From Primorskyibacter aestuariivivens (lineage in GTDB: Bacteria > Pseudomonadota > Alphaproteobacteria > Rhodobacterales > Rhodobacteraceae), in contig NZ_JAQIOZ010000007.1 of the NCBI RefSeq assembly GCF_028023675.1, forward strand, positions 186,001-250,000: a stretch of DNA of 64,000 nucleotides. The letters run 5' to 3'. Of this stretch, positions 1 to 7,964 are shown in pieces (within the stretch, counting starts at the first letter, position 1; each line of letters opens with the position of its first letter). The position numbers and the translations under genes are program-made. A model generated the notes under the pieces. It saw only the letters and a list, made by a program, of their open reading frames with translations, had not been told where the DNA came from and made no database searches.

Positions 1-1
1 T

Positions 2-424
2 GACGCCATGGGCAAACAAACCATCTGCCTTGGCGCCAGTGGCGCGGGTGCGGTGATGAAACTTGCAGTCAACTCGCTGATCCATGGCATCAACCAGACC
101 CTGGCCGAAGCGATGACGCTGGCCGAGGCAGCCGGTATCGCGCCCGAGGCCGCCTTTGACGTGATCGAGGCCTCTGCCGCCTGTGCGCCGATGCTGAAAT
201 ACCGCCGCCCGCTCTATCTCGACGAGGCGGGGCATGAGGTGACCTTTACCGTGGCGCTGGCGCGCAAGGATATGGAGGTCACCGCCGATCTGGCCCGCAG
301 GCTGGGCACCGACATGCCGCAGGGGCTGAGCACATTGGACATTCTCAAACAGGCCGAGGCAAAGGGATTTGGTGCCCGCGACATGGCCTCGATCCTGAAT
401 TACATGCGAGGGGAAAGCTCATGA
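2..424 (+). CDS. 3-hydroxyisobutyrate dehydrogenase family, C-terminal part (5' end outside window)
   Basis: The frame is open from the first base, so the gene is truncated by the window edge and only about the last 140 residues are visible. The visible part contains the segment GAGAVMKLAVN, which carries the conserved Lys-Asn pattern of the 6-phosphogluconate/3-hydroxyisobutyrate dehydrogenase superfamily. It is followed by the all-helical C-terminal substrate domain ending near FGARDMASILNYMRG. Family members oxidise beta-hydroxyacids with NAD(P)+, but the substrate cannot be read from this part, and the Rossmann domain is not in view. Its TGA overlaps the ATG of the ThuA-like gene (ATGA), so the two are probably co-translated. 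Confidence 0.85.
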   Translation, partial: DAMGKQTICLGASGAGAVMKLAVNSLIHGINQTLAEAMTLAEAAGIAPEAAFDVIEASAACAPMLKYRRPLYLDEAGHEVTFTVALARKDMEVTADLARRLGTDMPQGLSTLDILKQAEAKGFGARDMASILNYMRGESS

Positions 425-1125
425 AAGCAGCACTTTTTGTCGGAGGCTGGGAAGGCCACAACCCCACCGCCTTTGCCGATTGGTACAAGGACCTGCTGGA
501 GGCCAACGGCTTTACGGTCGATGTCTATGACACGCTGGAACCGCTGGAGCGGCCCGAGGAGCTGGCCGATCTCGACCTGATCACACCGATCTGGTCCTCG
601 GCCCGGTCCGGGCATCGCGAAGAATTTGGCAACATGACCAAGCCGCAGGAAGACGGGCTGCTGAAGCTGATCGGCGAAGGCTGTGGTCTTGCCGGGTGGC
701 ACGGGCATATGGGTGACGCGTTCCGCGACCGGCCCACGTATCATTTCCTGATCGGCGGGCAATTCGTGGCGCATCCGCCGGGCTGGCCTGACAATCTGCA
801 ACCGGTCGAGGATTACATCGACTATGACGTCACGATCTGTCAGCCCGATCATCCGCTGGTCGAAGGTATCCGCAGTTTCCGCATCCGGTCCGAGCAATAT
901 TACATGCTCACCGATCCGTCGAACAACGTGCTGGCCACCACCACCTTTTCCGGTGATCACCTGTGGTGGATCGAAGGCACGGTGATCCCGGTCACATGGA
1001 CACGGCGCTGGGACAAGGGGCGGGTGTTCTATTGCTCCATCGGGCACGAGCTTGACGACTTGAGAGTGCCGCAGGTCACCGAAATGATCCGGCGCGGCGC
1101 GATCTGGGCGGCGGGCGGCATGTAA
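421..1125 (+). CDS. ThuA-like domain protein
   Basis: This 234-residue protein starts MKAALFVGGWEGHNP and has the glutamine-amidotransferase-like flavodoxin fold pattern of ThuA proteins: an N-terminal strand, then a central GWHGHMGDAF segment, then PVTWTRRWDKGRVFYCSIGH near the C terminus, which is the family's typical ending. ThuA was named from trehalose utilisation in Sinorhizobium. Many homologues act on carbohydrates or keto-sugars, and some are only placed by fold. The start is fixed by the ATGA overlap with the upstream dehydrogenase gene, which suggests joint use in oxidative breakdown of a sugar or sugar acid. The exact reaction is unknown. Confidence 0.8.
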   Translation: MKAALFVGGWEGHNPTAFADWYKDLLEANGFTVDVYDTLEPLERPEELADLDLITPIWSSARSGHREEFGNMTKPQEDGLLKLIGEGCGLAGWHGHMGDAFRDRPTYHFLIGGQFVAHPPGWPDNLQPVEDYIDYDVTICQPDHPLVEGIRSFRIRSEQYYMLTDPSNNVLATTTFSGDHLWWIEGTVIPVTWTRRWDKGRVFYCSIGHELDDLRVPQVTEMIRRGAIWAAGGM

Positions 1126-1158
1126 CCGCCCGACACGGGTCTCGCGGGGGCGTGCGCC

Positions 1159-2319
1159 TTAGCGCAGGTAGGGCATCGGATCGACGCTTTCGAACCCTTC
1201 GCGCACCTCGAAATGCAGGTAGGACGCGTCGCCCGCGCGCAGCTTGGCGATGGTCTGGCCACGGCTCACGGACTGGCCTTTCTTGACTGAGATCGCGTCC
1301 ACATTGGCATAGACCGTCAGCACATTGTCGGGGTGCTTGATCACGATGATCGGCACCTGATCCGCGTCGGCAGTGATGGCGGCCACGGTTCCCGCAGCGG
1401 CGGCCTTGACCGCGGTTCCGGCGCTGGCGGAAATGTCGATCCCGTCATTCCTACCCTTGGAATATTCTCGGATGATCGTGCCGGTCAGGGGCATCTGCAT
1501 CCGTGCCGAGCTGGCCGGTTTGGGCTTTTGCTCCTTGCCCAGATCGGGCGAGGGCGGGGTCGCGACCGGGGTCGCCGCCGGTTGCGGCGTTTCCGTGGGC
1601 AGGGGTTGCGCCGCGCTTGGCGGGGTCGGCGTGGGTGATCCTGCGCCCGGCTCGGAGGTGTTGGCCTCGTCAATGGCGGCGCTCTGGCGCACCGTGGGGA
1701 TCAACAGGTACTGCCCCTCGCGCACGGTAAACTCGCGGTCCAGCCCGTTCCAGTCGGCCAGCGCCCGCACGGAGACGCCATAGAGACGCGCGATGGTATA
1801 GGCCGTCTCGCCACGTTCGACCTTGTGGCGGACCGGTTCCGCGCCGGTCTGTACCGGCGGAAGTTCGCTTGTTTCCACCGGCGTCGCGGCGGCGTTGTCG
1901 ATGGCGGCCCCGGCAATCTCGGTGATGTCCACCTCGCCCTCGGGACGGATCGGCCCACCGGCAGGTTCGGCGACCTTGTAGGGCAGGGCGACAATCTCGC
2001 CCGCGCGCAGCGGATCGTCCGGCTGCATCCCGTTGAAGCGTGCCAGATCGGCGGGGTTGATGCCGATGCGCGTGGCCAGCCTGCCCAGCGTGTCGCCCCG
2101 GCGCGCCACCGCAACCTGATAGGAGGGATAGGAAATTATCCCGCGTTCATCGGGTCTTGGCCGGTTTGCGGTGGCGTTTCGGGCGGCCTCGGAGGTGTCA
2201 AAGCGGCTGCCCATCTTGCCACGCATGTCGAAATCCAGCGTGCTGGTGTTGCATGCCGTCGTCAGGACCAGCGCGGACAGCGCCACGACAAAGGGTTTGC
2301 GGGGGACAGAAAACAACAT
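1159..2319 (-). CDS. nlpD: NlpD-type LysM/M23 lipoprotein, probable amidase activator
   Basis: I chose the ATG at 2319 over an in-frame ATG 21 bases upstream because AGGAAG lies about 5 bases before it. It also gives a short N-terminus with a lipobox (LTTAC, Cys23), so the 386-aa product is probably a membrane lipoprotein. Two LysM peptidoglycan-binding repeats lie at about 67-113 and 164-208. A Pro/Thr-rich linker and an M23/LytM domain (about 280-385) follow. The M23 zinc motif is degenerate: the usual His before GID is Asn (NDGIDISA), as in E. coli NlpD, so it likely activates an amidase rather than cutting murein itself. It is third in surE-pcm-nlpD, 63 bases after pcm. Confidence 0.88.
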   Translation of the reverse strand: MLFSVPRKPFVVALSALVLTTACNTSTLDFDMRGKMGSRFDTSEAARNATANRPRPDERGIISYPSYQVAVARRGDTLGRLATRIGINPADLARFNGMQPDDPLRAGEIVALPYKVAEPAGGPIRPEGEVDITEIAGAAIDNAAATPVETSELPPVQTGAEPVRHKVERGETAYTIARLYGVSVRALADWNGLDREFTVREGQYLLIPTVRQSAAIDEANTSEPGAGSPTPTPPSAAQPLPTETPQPAATPVATPPSPDLGKEQKPKPASSARMQMPLTGTIIREYSKGRNDGIDISASAGTAVKAAAAGTVAAITADADQVPIIVIKHPDNVLTVYANVDAISVKKGQSVSRGQTIAKLRAGDASYLHFEVREGFESVDPMPYLR

Positions 2320-2382
2320 CTCGACTTCCTCAATATCCATCCGGTTGACCCGGATTTACAGATTGCAGGGGTTATACACGAC

Positions 2383-3030
2383 TCATCCGTCGCGCCCAAG
2401 TCCTTCGACCAATGGAACAAAGCGCACCGGGCGCAACTCGTCATAATGCAGCCCATCTTCGGCGCGGCGCACACGAATGAGGCTTTGCACCGCGTCGGAC
2501 TGGCCCACCGGCACCACCATGATGCCGCCCACGCGCAGCTGCGCCAGCAGGGGGCCGGGCGGGTCTTCGGCGGCGGCGGTCACGATGATGCGGTCAAACG
2601 GGGCCTGATCGGGCAGGCCAAAGGAGCCATCGGCGGTAAAGGCGGTGATATTGGTCAGGTCGAGCTTGTCGAATATGGCGCGCGCGCCCTGCACCAGCCG
2701 TTTATGGCGGTCCACGGTATAGACCCGGCGCGCAAGGTGGCTGAGGATCGCCGCCTGATAGCCCGAGCCTGTGCCCACCTCCAGCACCTTGTCCCGCGGG
2801 GTGACCTCCAGCGCCTGGGTCATCAGCCCCACGACCGAAGGTTGCGAGATGGTCTGTCCGCAGGCAATCGGCAGCGGCATGTCCTCATAGGCGCGGTCGG
2901 CAAAGACACCGCCCTGAACGAATTCGGCGCGGTCGGTCTTTTCCATGGCGGTCAGCACACGGGCATCGGTGACACCCTTGGAACGCAGCGCGTAGAGAAA
3001 CTGCATCTTGCGTTCGGCATCGCTGCTCAT
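2383..3030 (-). CDS. pcm: Protein-L-isoaspartate O-methyltransferase
   Basis: This 215-aa enzyme methylates L-isoaspartyl residues with S-adenosylmethionine, starting repair of aged proteins in the cytoplasm. The SAM-binding motif I is clear ([14 protein letters not shown], about 82-95). The family signature [13 protein letters not shown] precedes it at about 62-74. The start codon overlaps the surE stop (ATGA), indicating translational coupling. The length matches bacterial PCM (about 205-220 aa). The pairing with surE and nlpD is the same as in Enterobacteria and supports the identification. Confidence 0.94.
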   Translation of the reverse strand: MSSDAERKMQFLYALRSKGVTDARVLTAMEKTDRAEFVQGGVFADRAYEDMPLPIACGQTISQPSVVGLMTQALEVTPRDKVLEVGTGSGYQAAILSHLARRVYTVDRHKRLVQGARAIFDKLDLTNITAFTADGSFGLPDQAPFDRIIVTAAAEDPPGPLLAQLRVGGIMVVPVGQSDAVQSLIRVRRAEDGLHYDELRPVRFVPLVEGLGRDG

Positions 3031-3824
3031 GCAATGGTGCCTTTCAGCCCGTCCTGAAGCGCGGCCAGCGCATCATGCGCCGTCAGGTCCGCGCGCATCG
3101 GCGTGACCGAGATATAGCCATCGAGATTGACGCCCGCATCGGTATCCGCGCCAACCGGCGCGCGCTGGTCGCCGCCCCGGATCCACATGAAGCGGCGGCC
3201 CGAGGGCGACAGATGCGGTTCGACCGAGAAACTGGTGCCCCGGCGGATGCCCTGCGGTACGGCGCGGGTGCCGCGCACATTGGCGGCGGTCTCGGGCGGG
3301 AAGTTGATGTTGTAGAACAGCTGGTAATCCGATCCGTTTTCCAGCCCCGCATCAAGCACCGCGCGCACCGTGGCCGCGCCATGGACACGGGCGGCTTCGA
3401 ACGGATCTGCCGCGCTCACGTTGCCAGGGCCGTAATATTGCGACAGCGCCATCGCGGGCAACCCCTGCAAGGCCGCTTCCATCGCACCGCCCAAGGTGCC
3501 GGAATAGAGCGCGTTTTCGGCCGAATTGTTGCCCCGGTTCACACCCGACAGCACCAGATCGGGGCGCGCGTCCTTCATCACGTCATGCAGGCCCACCAGA
3601 ACGCAATCGGCCGGGCTGCCCTCGGTCGCAAAGCGGCGTTCGTCCATCTGCGAGACCATCATTGGGTGGGTGTAGGAGATGCAATGCGCCACGCCCGATT
3701 GCTCGAATGCGGGGGCCACCACCCAAACCTCGCCCGTCGGTCCGGCAAGCTCTGTCGCGATCTCTTCGAGCACCTGAAGCCCGGGCGCGTTGATGCCGTC
3801 GTCATTGGTGATGAGAATGCGCAT
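3027..3824 (-). CDS. surE: 5'-nucleotidase SurE
   Basis: This 265-aa protein begins [16 protein letters not shown]. The metal-binding Asp8-Asp9 pair is the SurE hallmark, and SGVNRGNN near residue 95 supplies further metal ligands. SurE is a metal-dependent phosphatase acting on nucleoside monophosphates and is linked to stationary-phase survival. It is the first gene of the surE-pcm-nlpD minus-strand unit. The sequence upstream (3825-4125) holds no obvious gene, so its promoter should be there. Confidence 0.96.
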   Translation of the reverse strand: MRILITNDDGINAPGLQVLEEIATELAGPTGEVWVVAPAFEQSGVAHCISYTHPMMVSQMDERRFATEGSPADCVLVGLHDVMKDARPDLVLSGVNRGNNSAENALYSGTLGGAMEAALQGLPAMALSQYYGPGNVSAADPFEAARVHGAATVRAVLDAGLENGSDYQLFYNINFPPETAANVRGTRAVPQGIRRGTSFSVEPHLSPSGRRFMWIRGGDQRAPVGADTDAGVNLDGYISVTPMRADLTAHDALAALQDGLKGTIA

Positions 3825-4125
3825 GAAGCCCCCTGATTGCTCCGGCCCTGATTACGTCAGCACGGGGCGGGGGGCAAGTCGCCGCCACCTGGAAAGCGGG
3901 TTTCGCGGGTTTTCGGCGCGCCTCGGGGCCGGGCACCGGAGAAGTCCGGGCCGAGTGTTGGCAATGCGGTGCGAAACTGCCCTCTGCGCCAAGCGCCCGG
4001 GGGCAGAATCGACGCCGGTTCGTGGCCACTGCCCCATGAGTATGCACATCAGGTGGACATTCACCGATGTGCAGGGTCCAATGTTATGACCGAGACGGAC
4101 CTACTGAAAGTTGACGGAGCGCCCC
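3825..4125. other. Non-coding stretch between divergent surE and crotonase genes
   Basis: About 300 bases separate two divergently transcribed genes and should hold both promoters. Short open frames exist on both strands, but their residue composition looks like read-through of GC-rich DNA and none has a convincing ribosome binding site. I see no clear -35/-10 pair, palindrome or repeat. Confidence 0.5.
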
Positions 4126-4965
4126 ATGTCCGACCTTCCCCCAAGCAGCTATTTCAATGTCTCGCTGAGTGACGGCATCGCGCATGTCGAGATGAACAAT
4201 CCTGACATGGCCAACAGCATGACATCGGCCTTCTGGGAAGACTTGCCGGTGATCGCCGCGGCACTTGACGCAGATCCGGGCGTGCGGGTGATGGTGCTGT
4301 CTGGCCGTGGCAAGCATTTCACCAGTGGCATGGATCTGGCCGCGTTCGAGGGTATTTTACAGCTGACGCGCGAGGAACCGGGGCGCGCGGCCTATGCCTT
4401 GCGCAATTTGGTGCTCAAGCTGCAGAGGTCGCTCAACAGTCTTGAAACCGCCCGTGTTCCGGTCATCGCTGCCATTCACGGGGCATGCCTCGGCGGTGGG
4501 GTCGACCTGATCAGCGCCTGTGATATCCGCATCGCCAGCGCCGACGCCTCTTTCGGGATCGAGGAAATCCATATCGGCATGGCCGCCGACGTTGGCACGC
4601 TGCAACGTCTGCCCAAACTGATGGCGCCCGGGGTTGTGCGCGAGTTGGCCTATACCGGGCGGCGGTTTTCAGCAGAAGAAGCGATGGGCTGGGGCGTCGT
4701 CAATGCCGTGCATTCCGGTCGCGAGGCCACCATTTTCGCGGCGATGGAGATGGCGCGCGACATTGCCGCGAAATCGCCTCTCGCCATCGCCGGTATCAAA
4801 AAGGCGCTGACCTATGCGCGCGACCACACGGTCGCCGACGGACTTGACCAGATCGCAACCTGGAATGGTGGCATGCTGCGCCCGGAGGATCTTATGAAGG
4901 CGATTCAGACGAAGATGGAGAGCCAGCAGGCCGTGTTTGACGATCTACCGGCAGATGCGGGTTGA
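4126..4965 (+). CDS. Crotonase, delta(3,5)-delta(2,4)-dienoyl-CoA isomerase-like
   Basis: The 279-aa product is an enoyl-CoA hydratase/isomerase superfamily member. The CoA/oxyanion segments are SGRGKHFTSGMDL (about 57-69) and the second oxyanion loop AAIHGACLGGGVDLI. The block GMAADVGTLQRLPK, with the catalytic Asp, together with YARDHTVADGL and TWNGGML near the end, resembles eukaryotic ECH1 dienoyl-CoA isomerases much more than plain hydratases. It likely acts in beta-oxidation of unsaturated fatty acids. The ATG at 4126 is preferred over an in-frame TTG at 4111 because GGAG precedes it at normal spacing. No other beta-oxidation gene is adjacent. Confidence 0.88.
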   Translation: MSDLPPSSYFNVSLSDGIAHVEMNNPDMANSMTSAFWEDLPVIAAALDADPGVRVMVLSGRGKHFTSGMDLAAFEGILQLTREEPGRAAYALRNLVLKLQRSLNSLETARVPVIAAIHGACLGGGVDLISACDIRIASADASFGIEEIHIGMAADVGTLQRLPKLMAPGVVRELAYTGRRFSAEEAMGWGVVNAVHSGREATIFAAMEMARDIAAKSPLAIAGIKKALTYARDHTVADGLDQIATWNGGMLRPEDLMKAIQTKMESQQAVFDDLPADAG

Positions 4966-5234
4966 GAACGAAACACTAAGCGTTGCGTGCAATGTCGTTT
5001 CCGTTTTCTGGACGCAGCCTGCAACATGACATGCCGGATGTTTCGTGATCGGCTGACGGGGCAGGTTGCTCGCATCCTCCGCCCCGCAGCGAAATCAAGT
5101 CCGGTCGAGGCCGAAATCGCGGTTTTGCCCGGACGCGCCACATCTGAGCGCCCATGGCCGGATCTCCGGTACGTCCCGGGGTTATTCCCTATTCAATAAA
5201 GCAGTTCCAAACCGGCAAGCCCTGGCGCGGCGTA

Positions 5235-5873
5235 TCAGAGCAGGGCAAGGACCTTTTCCGCCTCTGCCTTGGCACTGGACAGTTCGGACGCGACCTGACC
5301 AGGGAAGAACCGCGCGCGGGTGCCGGTGGGCATCTGGTCGGGTTGCACCACGTGCACTTTCGGCCCGCTGTTTTCGGTCTCGGTGGCCCAGGACCGCGCC
5401 AGCGCGATCTGGGCCGCCTTGGTCGCGCCGTAGGCACCAAAGAATTTTTCACCCGCGCGGGGGTCGTCAAAGAACACTGCCTGACCCTCGGTGCCCAGAA
5501 GCGGCGCGACAAAGGGGATCAGCCGACCGACAGCAGTCACGTTCACGTCGATGCTTTTCTGCCAGTCCTTCATGTCCAGATGATCGGCAGGGGTCAGAGG
5601 AGCCGCGTGAATGGCGGTGTGACACCAGATATCGAGCTTGCCCCAGCGGTCAAAGATCCCCCGGCAGAGCTGCGCCATCGCGGCCTCGGTCGTGATGTCC
5701 ATGGGCGCGAGCGTGGCCTTGTGGCCCTCCGCCTGAATACGGTCATCCAGTTCCTCAAGCGCGCCGGTGGTGCGCGCCACGGCGATCACGTGATGGGTGG
5801 GGGCTAGTTTTTCGGCCAGGGCGGCGCCAAGCCCGCGGGAGGCACCGGTGATGAGGGCTGTTTTCTCGGTCAT
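5235..5873 (-). CDS. Short-chain dehydrogenase/reductase with atypical active site
   Basis: The 212-aa product has the SDR cofactor motif TGASRGLG near the N-terminus and the YGATK catalytic Tyr-Lys motif. The catalytic Ser expected about 13 residues before the Tyr is not there: the local sequence is VFFDDPRAGEKFFGAY. Oxidoreductase activity may therefore be altered or absent. It is shorter than typical 240-260 aa SDRs. The ATG at 5873 starts right at the Rossmann strand (MTEKTALITG), though its ribosome binding site is weak. The next gene upstream is divergent. Substrate unknown. Confidence 0.8.
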   Translation of the reverse strand: MTEKTALITGASRGLGAALAEKLAPTHHVIAVARTTGALEELDDRIQAEGHKATLAPMDITTEAAMAQLCRGIFDRWGKLDIWCHTAIHAAPLTPADHLDMKDWQKSIDVNVTAVGRLIPFVAPLLGTEGQAVFFDDPRAGEKFFGAYGATKAAQIALARSWATETENSGPKVHVVQPDQMPTGTRARFFPGQVASELSSAKAEAEKVLALL

Positions 5874-5994
5874 GGGCCGGGTTTGTGCCGCTTTGCCAAA
5901 AAGGTCAATGGGGGGCGGTGGAAAACTGGCTTTGCCGATGGCTGGCGCAGGCGCTAGTCTGGTGCCTGACGGACAGGGAAGGACAGCAGGCCTC

Positions 5995-6216
5995 ATGCCC
6001 TCGATAATAGACATTCAGGTGCTCGAAGGTGTTTTTTCCGACGGGGAAAAGGCGCAAATCATCCGCAATGTCACAAAAGCATTTGGCGACGTGGCGGGCG
6101 AGACGATCATGGGCGGGACCTCGGTGCGCATACACGAGGTGTGCAGCGGGTCCTGGGGCTATGCGGGCAATGTGTTGACCACGGCGGATGCGCTGGCGAT
6201 GCGGGACCGGGGGTGA
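5995..6216 (+). CDS. Small tautomerase (4-oxalocrotonate tautomerase-like)
   Basis: This 73-aa protein starts MPSIIDIQVLEG. Pro2, exposed after Met removal, would be the catalytic base of the tautomerase superfamily, and the beta-alpha-beta layout (GVFSDGEKAQIIRNVTKAF) fits. A longer in-frame extension upstream overlaps the divergent SDR gene and is unlikely to be translated. A weak purine-rich site (GGACAGCAGG) precedes the ATG. It is slightly longer than the usual 60-65 residue 4-OT subunits. The physiological substrate is not evident. Confidence 0.75.
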   Translation: MPSIIDIQVLEGVFSDGEKAQIIRNVTKAFGDVAGETIMGGTSVRIHEVCSGSWGYAGNVLTTADALAMRDRG

Positions 6217-6350
6217 GGCGATTTGCGCCCGCAAATTCCGGGCTTGGCGGGCGGCGTGAGCGCTCACAGTCGGGAAGCCCGCTTGACTTGAGCTTCGCTG
6301 CACCGCAAAACAACCGGTAATTCAAGAGACACTTGCAAAGGAGTGCCCCA

Positions 6351-6944
6351 ATGACTCTCACTCAAGCCACACTTGGCCAACGCAGCCTGCTGACCAATGC
6401 CGCGCTGGTTCTGGGCGGTTCGCTGTTCATCGCGATTGCCGCACAGATCTCGGTGCCGTTCTTCCCGGTGCCGATGACGCTGCAGACGCTTGCCATCCTG
6501 ATCGTGGGGCTGACCTTTGGGTCGCGCCTTGGTGCGCTCACCCTGATGGCCTATCTGGCCGAGGGCGCGATGGGCCTGCCGGTCTTTGCCAATGCCATGA
6601 ATGGCGCGGCCTTCTTTGGTCCGACCGCCGGTTTCCTGATCGGCTTTGTCGGTATGGCCTGGATGGTGGGCTTTGCCGCTGAAAAAGGCATCGCGCGCGG
6701 TGTTGTGTCGACCGCTCTGGTCTGCGTCGCGGCCGCGGCTCTGCTCTATGTTCCGGGTCTGGCCTGGCCGATGGCCATCGCCGGTCTGACCGGTCTCGAA
6801 GGCGGCTGGGTCGCACAGGATTTCGGCAGCTACTACTGGGCCTATTTCGTGGCACCCTTCCTGATCGGCGACGCCGTGAAGGCCGTGATTGCCGCGCTGG
6901 TCGTGACCGGTGGCTGGGCGGCGCTGAAGGCGCGCAAGGGCTGA
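6351..6944 (+). CDS. bioY: Biotin transporter BioY (ECF S-component)
   Basis: The 197-aa hydrophobic protein contains the BioY signature around VPFFPVPMTLQTLAILIVGL and GLPVFANAMNG-type loops, with about six membrane spans. BioY binds biotin in the membrane; some alphaproteobacterial BioY work without the BioMN energising module, and no bioMN is seen here. The ATG at 6351 is preferred over one at 6333 because AAAGGAG lies just upstream. A strong intrinsic terminator follows. No BioR (TTATCTATAA-like) site was noticed upstream. Confidence 0.93.
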   Translation: MTLTQATLGQRSLLTNAALVLGGSLFIAIAAQISVPFFPVPMTLQTLAILIVGLTFGSRLGALTLMAYLAEGAMGLPVFANAMNGAAFFGPTAGFLIGFVGMAWMVGFAAEKGIARGVVSTALVCVAAAALLYVPGLAWPMAIAGLTGLEGGWVAQDFGSYYWAYFVAPFLIGDAVKAVIAALVVTGGWAALKARKG

Positions 6945-6969
6945 TCGCTTTCCCGATCTCGGGTTGTGA

Positions 6970-7004
6970 CCCCGTCCGGTTCTGTCCGGGCGGGGTTTTT
7001 CTTT
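6970..7004 (+). terminator. Rho-independent terminator of bioY
   Basis: A 10-bp stem (CCCCGTCCGG with CCGGGCGGGG, one G-U pair) with a 6-base loop is followed directly by TTTTTCTTT. It lies 25 bases after the bioY stop on the same strand. Confidence 0.92.
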
Positions 7005-7058
7005 GTTGGATTGAGCGCCTGTCGGCGCGCTGTTCTGAGCCGCTTCGCGGCGGATTTT

Positions 7059-7112
7059 GGGGGCTCTGCCCCCAAGCCCCCGGGATACTTGCGAGCCAGA
7101 GAAGATCAGGAC
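7059..7112. repeat. Dispersed GGGGGC/GCCCCC-GGATA element, copy 1
   Basis: GGGGGCTCTGCCCCC forms a perfect hairpin, followed by AAGCCCCCGGGATACTTGC and GAGCCAGAGAAG. The same arrangement (hairpin, CCCCC-GGATA, GAGCCAAAGAAG) recurs at 32920, and a diverged form lies at 49500. The copy lies between the ends of bioY and the convergent DUF1284 gene and just overlaps the end of the latter. Confidence 0.7.
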
Positions 7113-7507
7113 TGGAGCACGTGGAGCGCGGCGGCGCAAAACCCGAGCTCTTTCCATTCGCAGCCCGTGCAGATCTGGTCATGGATATCGGCGGGCAGGG
7201 ATTTCATACGCGCCTGTGCCGTGCCCCATGTCAGCCGGTCGCCGGGTTGAAGGCCGAGCGCCTGTGCATGGGCGGCGTCGAGCCGGGCGATCTTATCCTG
7301 CGCGGTGCAGAGTGTGCCCCGCCGTTTAGGGCAGGGCGCACAGATGTCATCGGTGGCACCGATCACTTCGATCAGGGTCGCGTCACCGCCCGGGGCGCGC
7401 AGGGTGCCCTGCACCAGCCGCGCCATATTGGCGGTGAAGCTGTCGGAGTAACCCTTGCCCTGAAAACCCAGCGCGCAGAGGAAGTGATGCGGTCGAAAGC
7501 GGATCAT
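7106..7507 (-). CDS. DUF1284 family protein with two CxxCx7C clusters
   Basis: This 133-aa protein begins MIRFRPHHFLCALGFQGKGYS, the diagnostic start of DUF1284. It carries two identical-spacing cysteine clusters, ICAPCPKRRGTLC and ICTGCEWKELGFC, which would fit an iron-sulfur or zinc site. The ATG at 7507 is chosen over an upstream TTG because the family starts there and GGAGAG precedes it. The function of the family is not established. The preceding small gene on the same strand ends 33 bases upstream, so the two may be co-transcribed. Confidence 0.82.
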   Translation of the reverse strand: MIRFRPHHFLCALGFQGKGYSDSFTANMARLVQGTLRAPGGDATLIEVIGATDDICAPCPKRRGTLCTAQDKIARLDAAHAQALGLQPGDRLTWGTAQARMKSLPADIHDQICTGCEWKELGFCAAALHVLQS

Positions 7508-7539
7508 GGCCGCGTTGCTCTCCGATCCGCTGGCCGGGG

Positions 7540-7803
7540 TCAAGAGCCGGGAATGGTCATCTTGTGGCCGCGCCCGCCGCGCGAGAGATAGAGCGCATCG
7601 TCGCGGATGGCCGTCACCTCGCCGCCATTGATGTAGCTGCCGACGCCGACGGTTTCGACGCCGCCAAAGCCGTTGCGGATAATGGCGCGCGGACCTGATG
7701 GCCCGTCCATCGTGCCCAGAAGCACGGTCTGCATCAGCGGCAATTCCGCCTTTTGCGTGGCCGCCGCGCGTGTCTCGGCGGTGATTTCGATTGTCTGTGC
7801 CAT
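7540..7803 (-). CDS. Conserved small protein of unknown function
   Basis: The 87-aa product starts MAQTIEITAETRAAATQKAEL. The C-terminal half (SYINGGEVTAIRDDALYLSRGGRGHKMTIPG) reads like the small beta domain at the end of GspC/PilP-type proteins, in which a strand-turn pattern ends in an LxLP-like segment. That likeness is only by eye. There is no signal peptide or membrane segment. GGGGA precedes the ATG by about 8 bases. It lies between purF and the DUF1284 gene on the same strand. Confidence 0.65.
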   Translation of the reverse strand: MAQTIEITAETRAAATQKAELPLMQTVLLGTMDGPSGPRAIIRNGFGGVETVGVGSYINGGEVTAIRDDALYLSRGGRGHKMTIPGS

Positions 7804-7964
7804 ATGGCGATCCCCAATTCTGTCGCGCAGCAGCCCGGTGAGTCGCCGGGCGGCAATGCTGCGGTGCGGCATCTAGCAGGGGGGATGGGGGTCAGAAAGG
7901 TCTGTTTTGCAGGGTCAGCGGGAAATTGCTGCAACGCAGAAAGGGCGGGCGGAAACTGGCTGAT

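Noticed and set aside
4966-5234. Remnant gene between the crotonase and SDR genes
   Set aside because: Short frames on both strands have no recognisable domain or binding site; treated as non-coding.
6217-6350. Biotin regulator site or riboswitch upstream of bioY
   Set aside because: No BioR-like TTATCTATAA palindrome and no conserved leader fold was seen.
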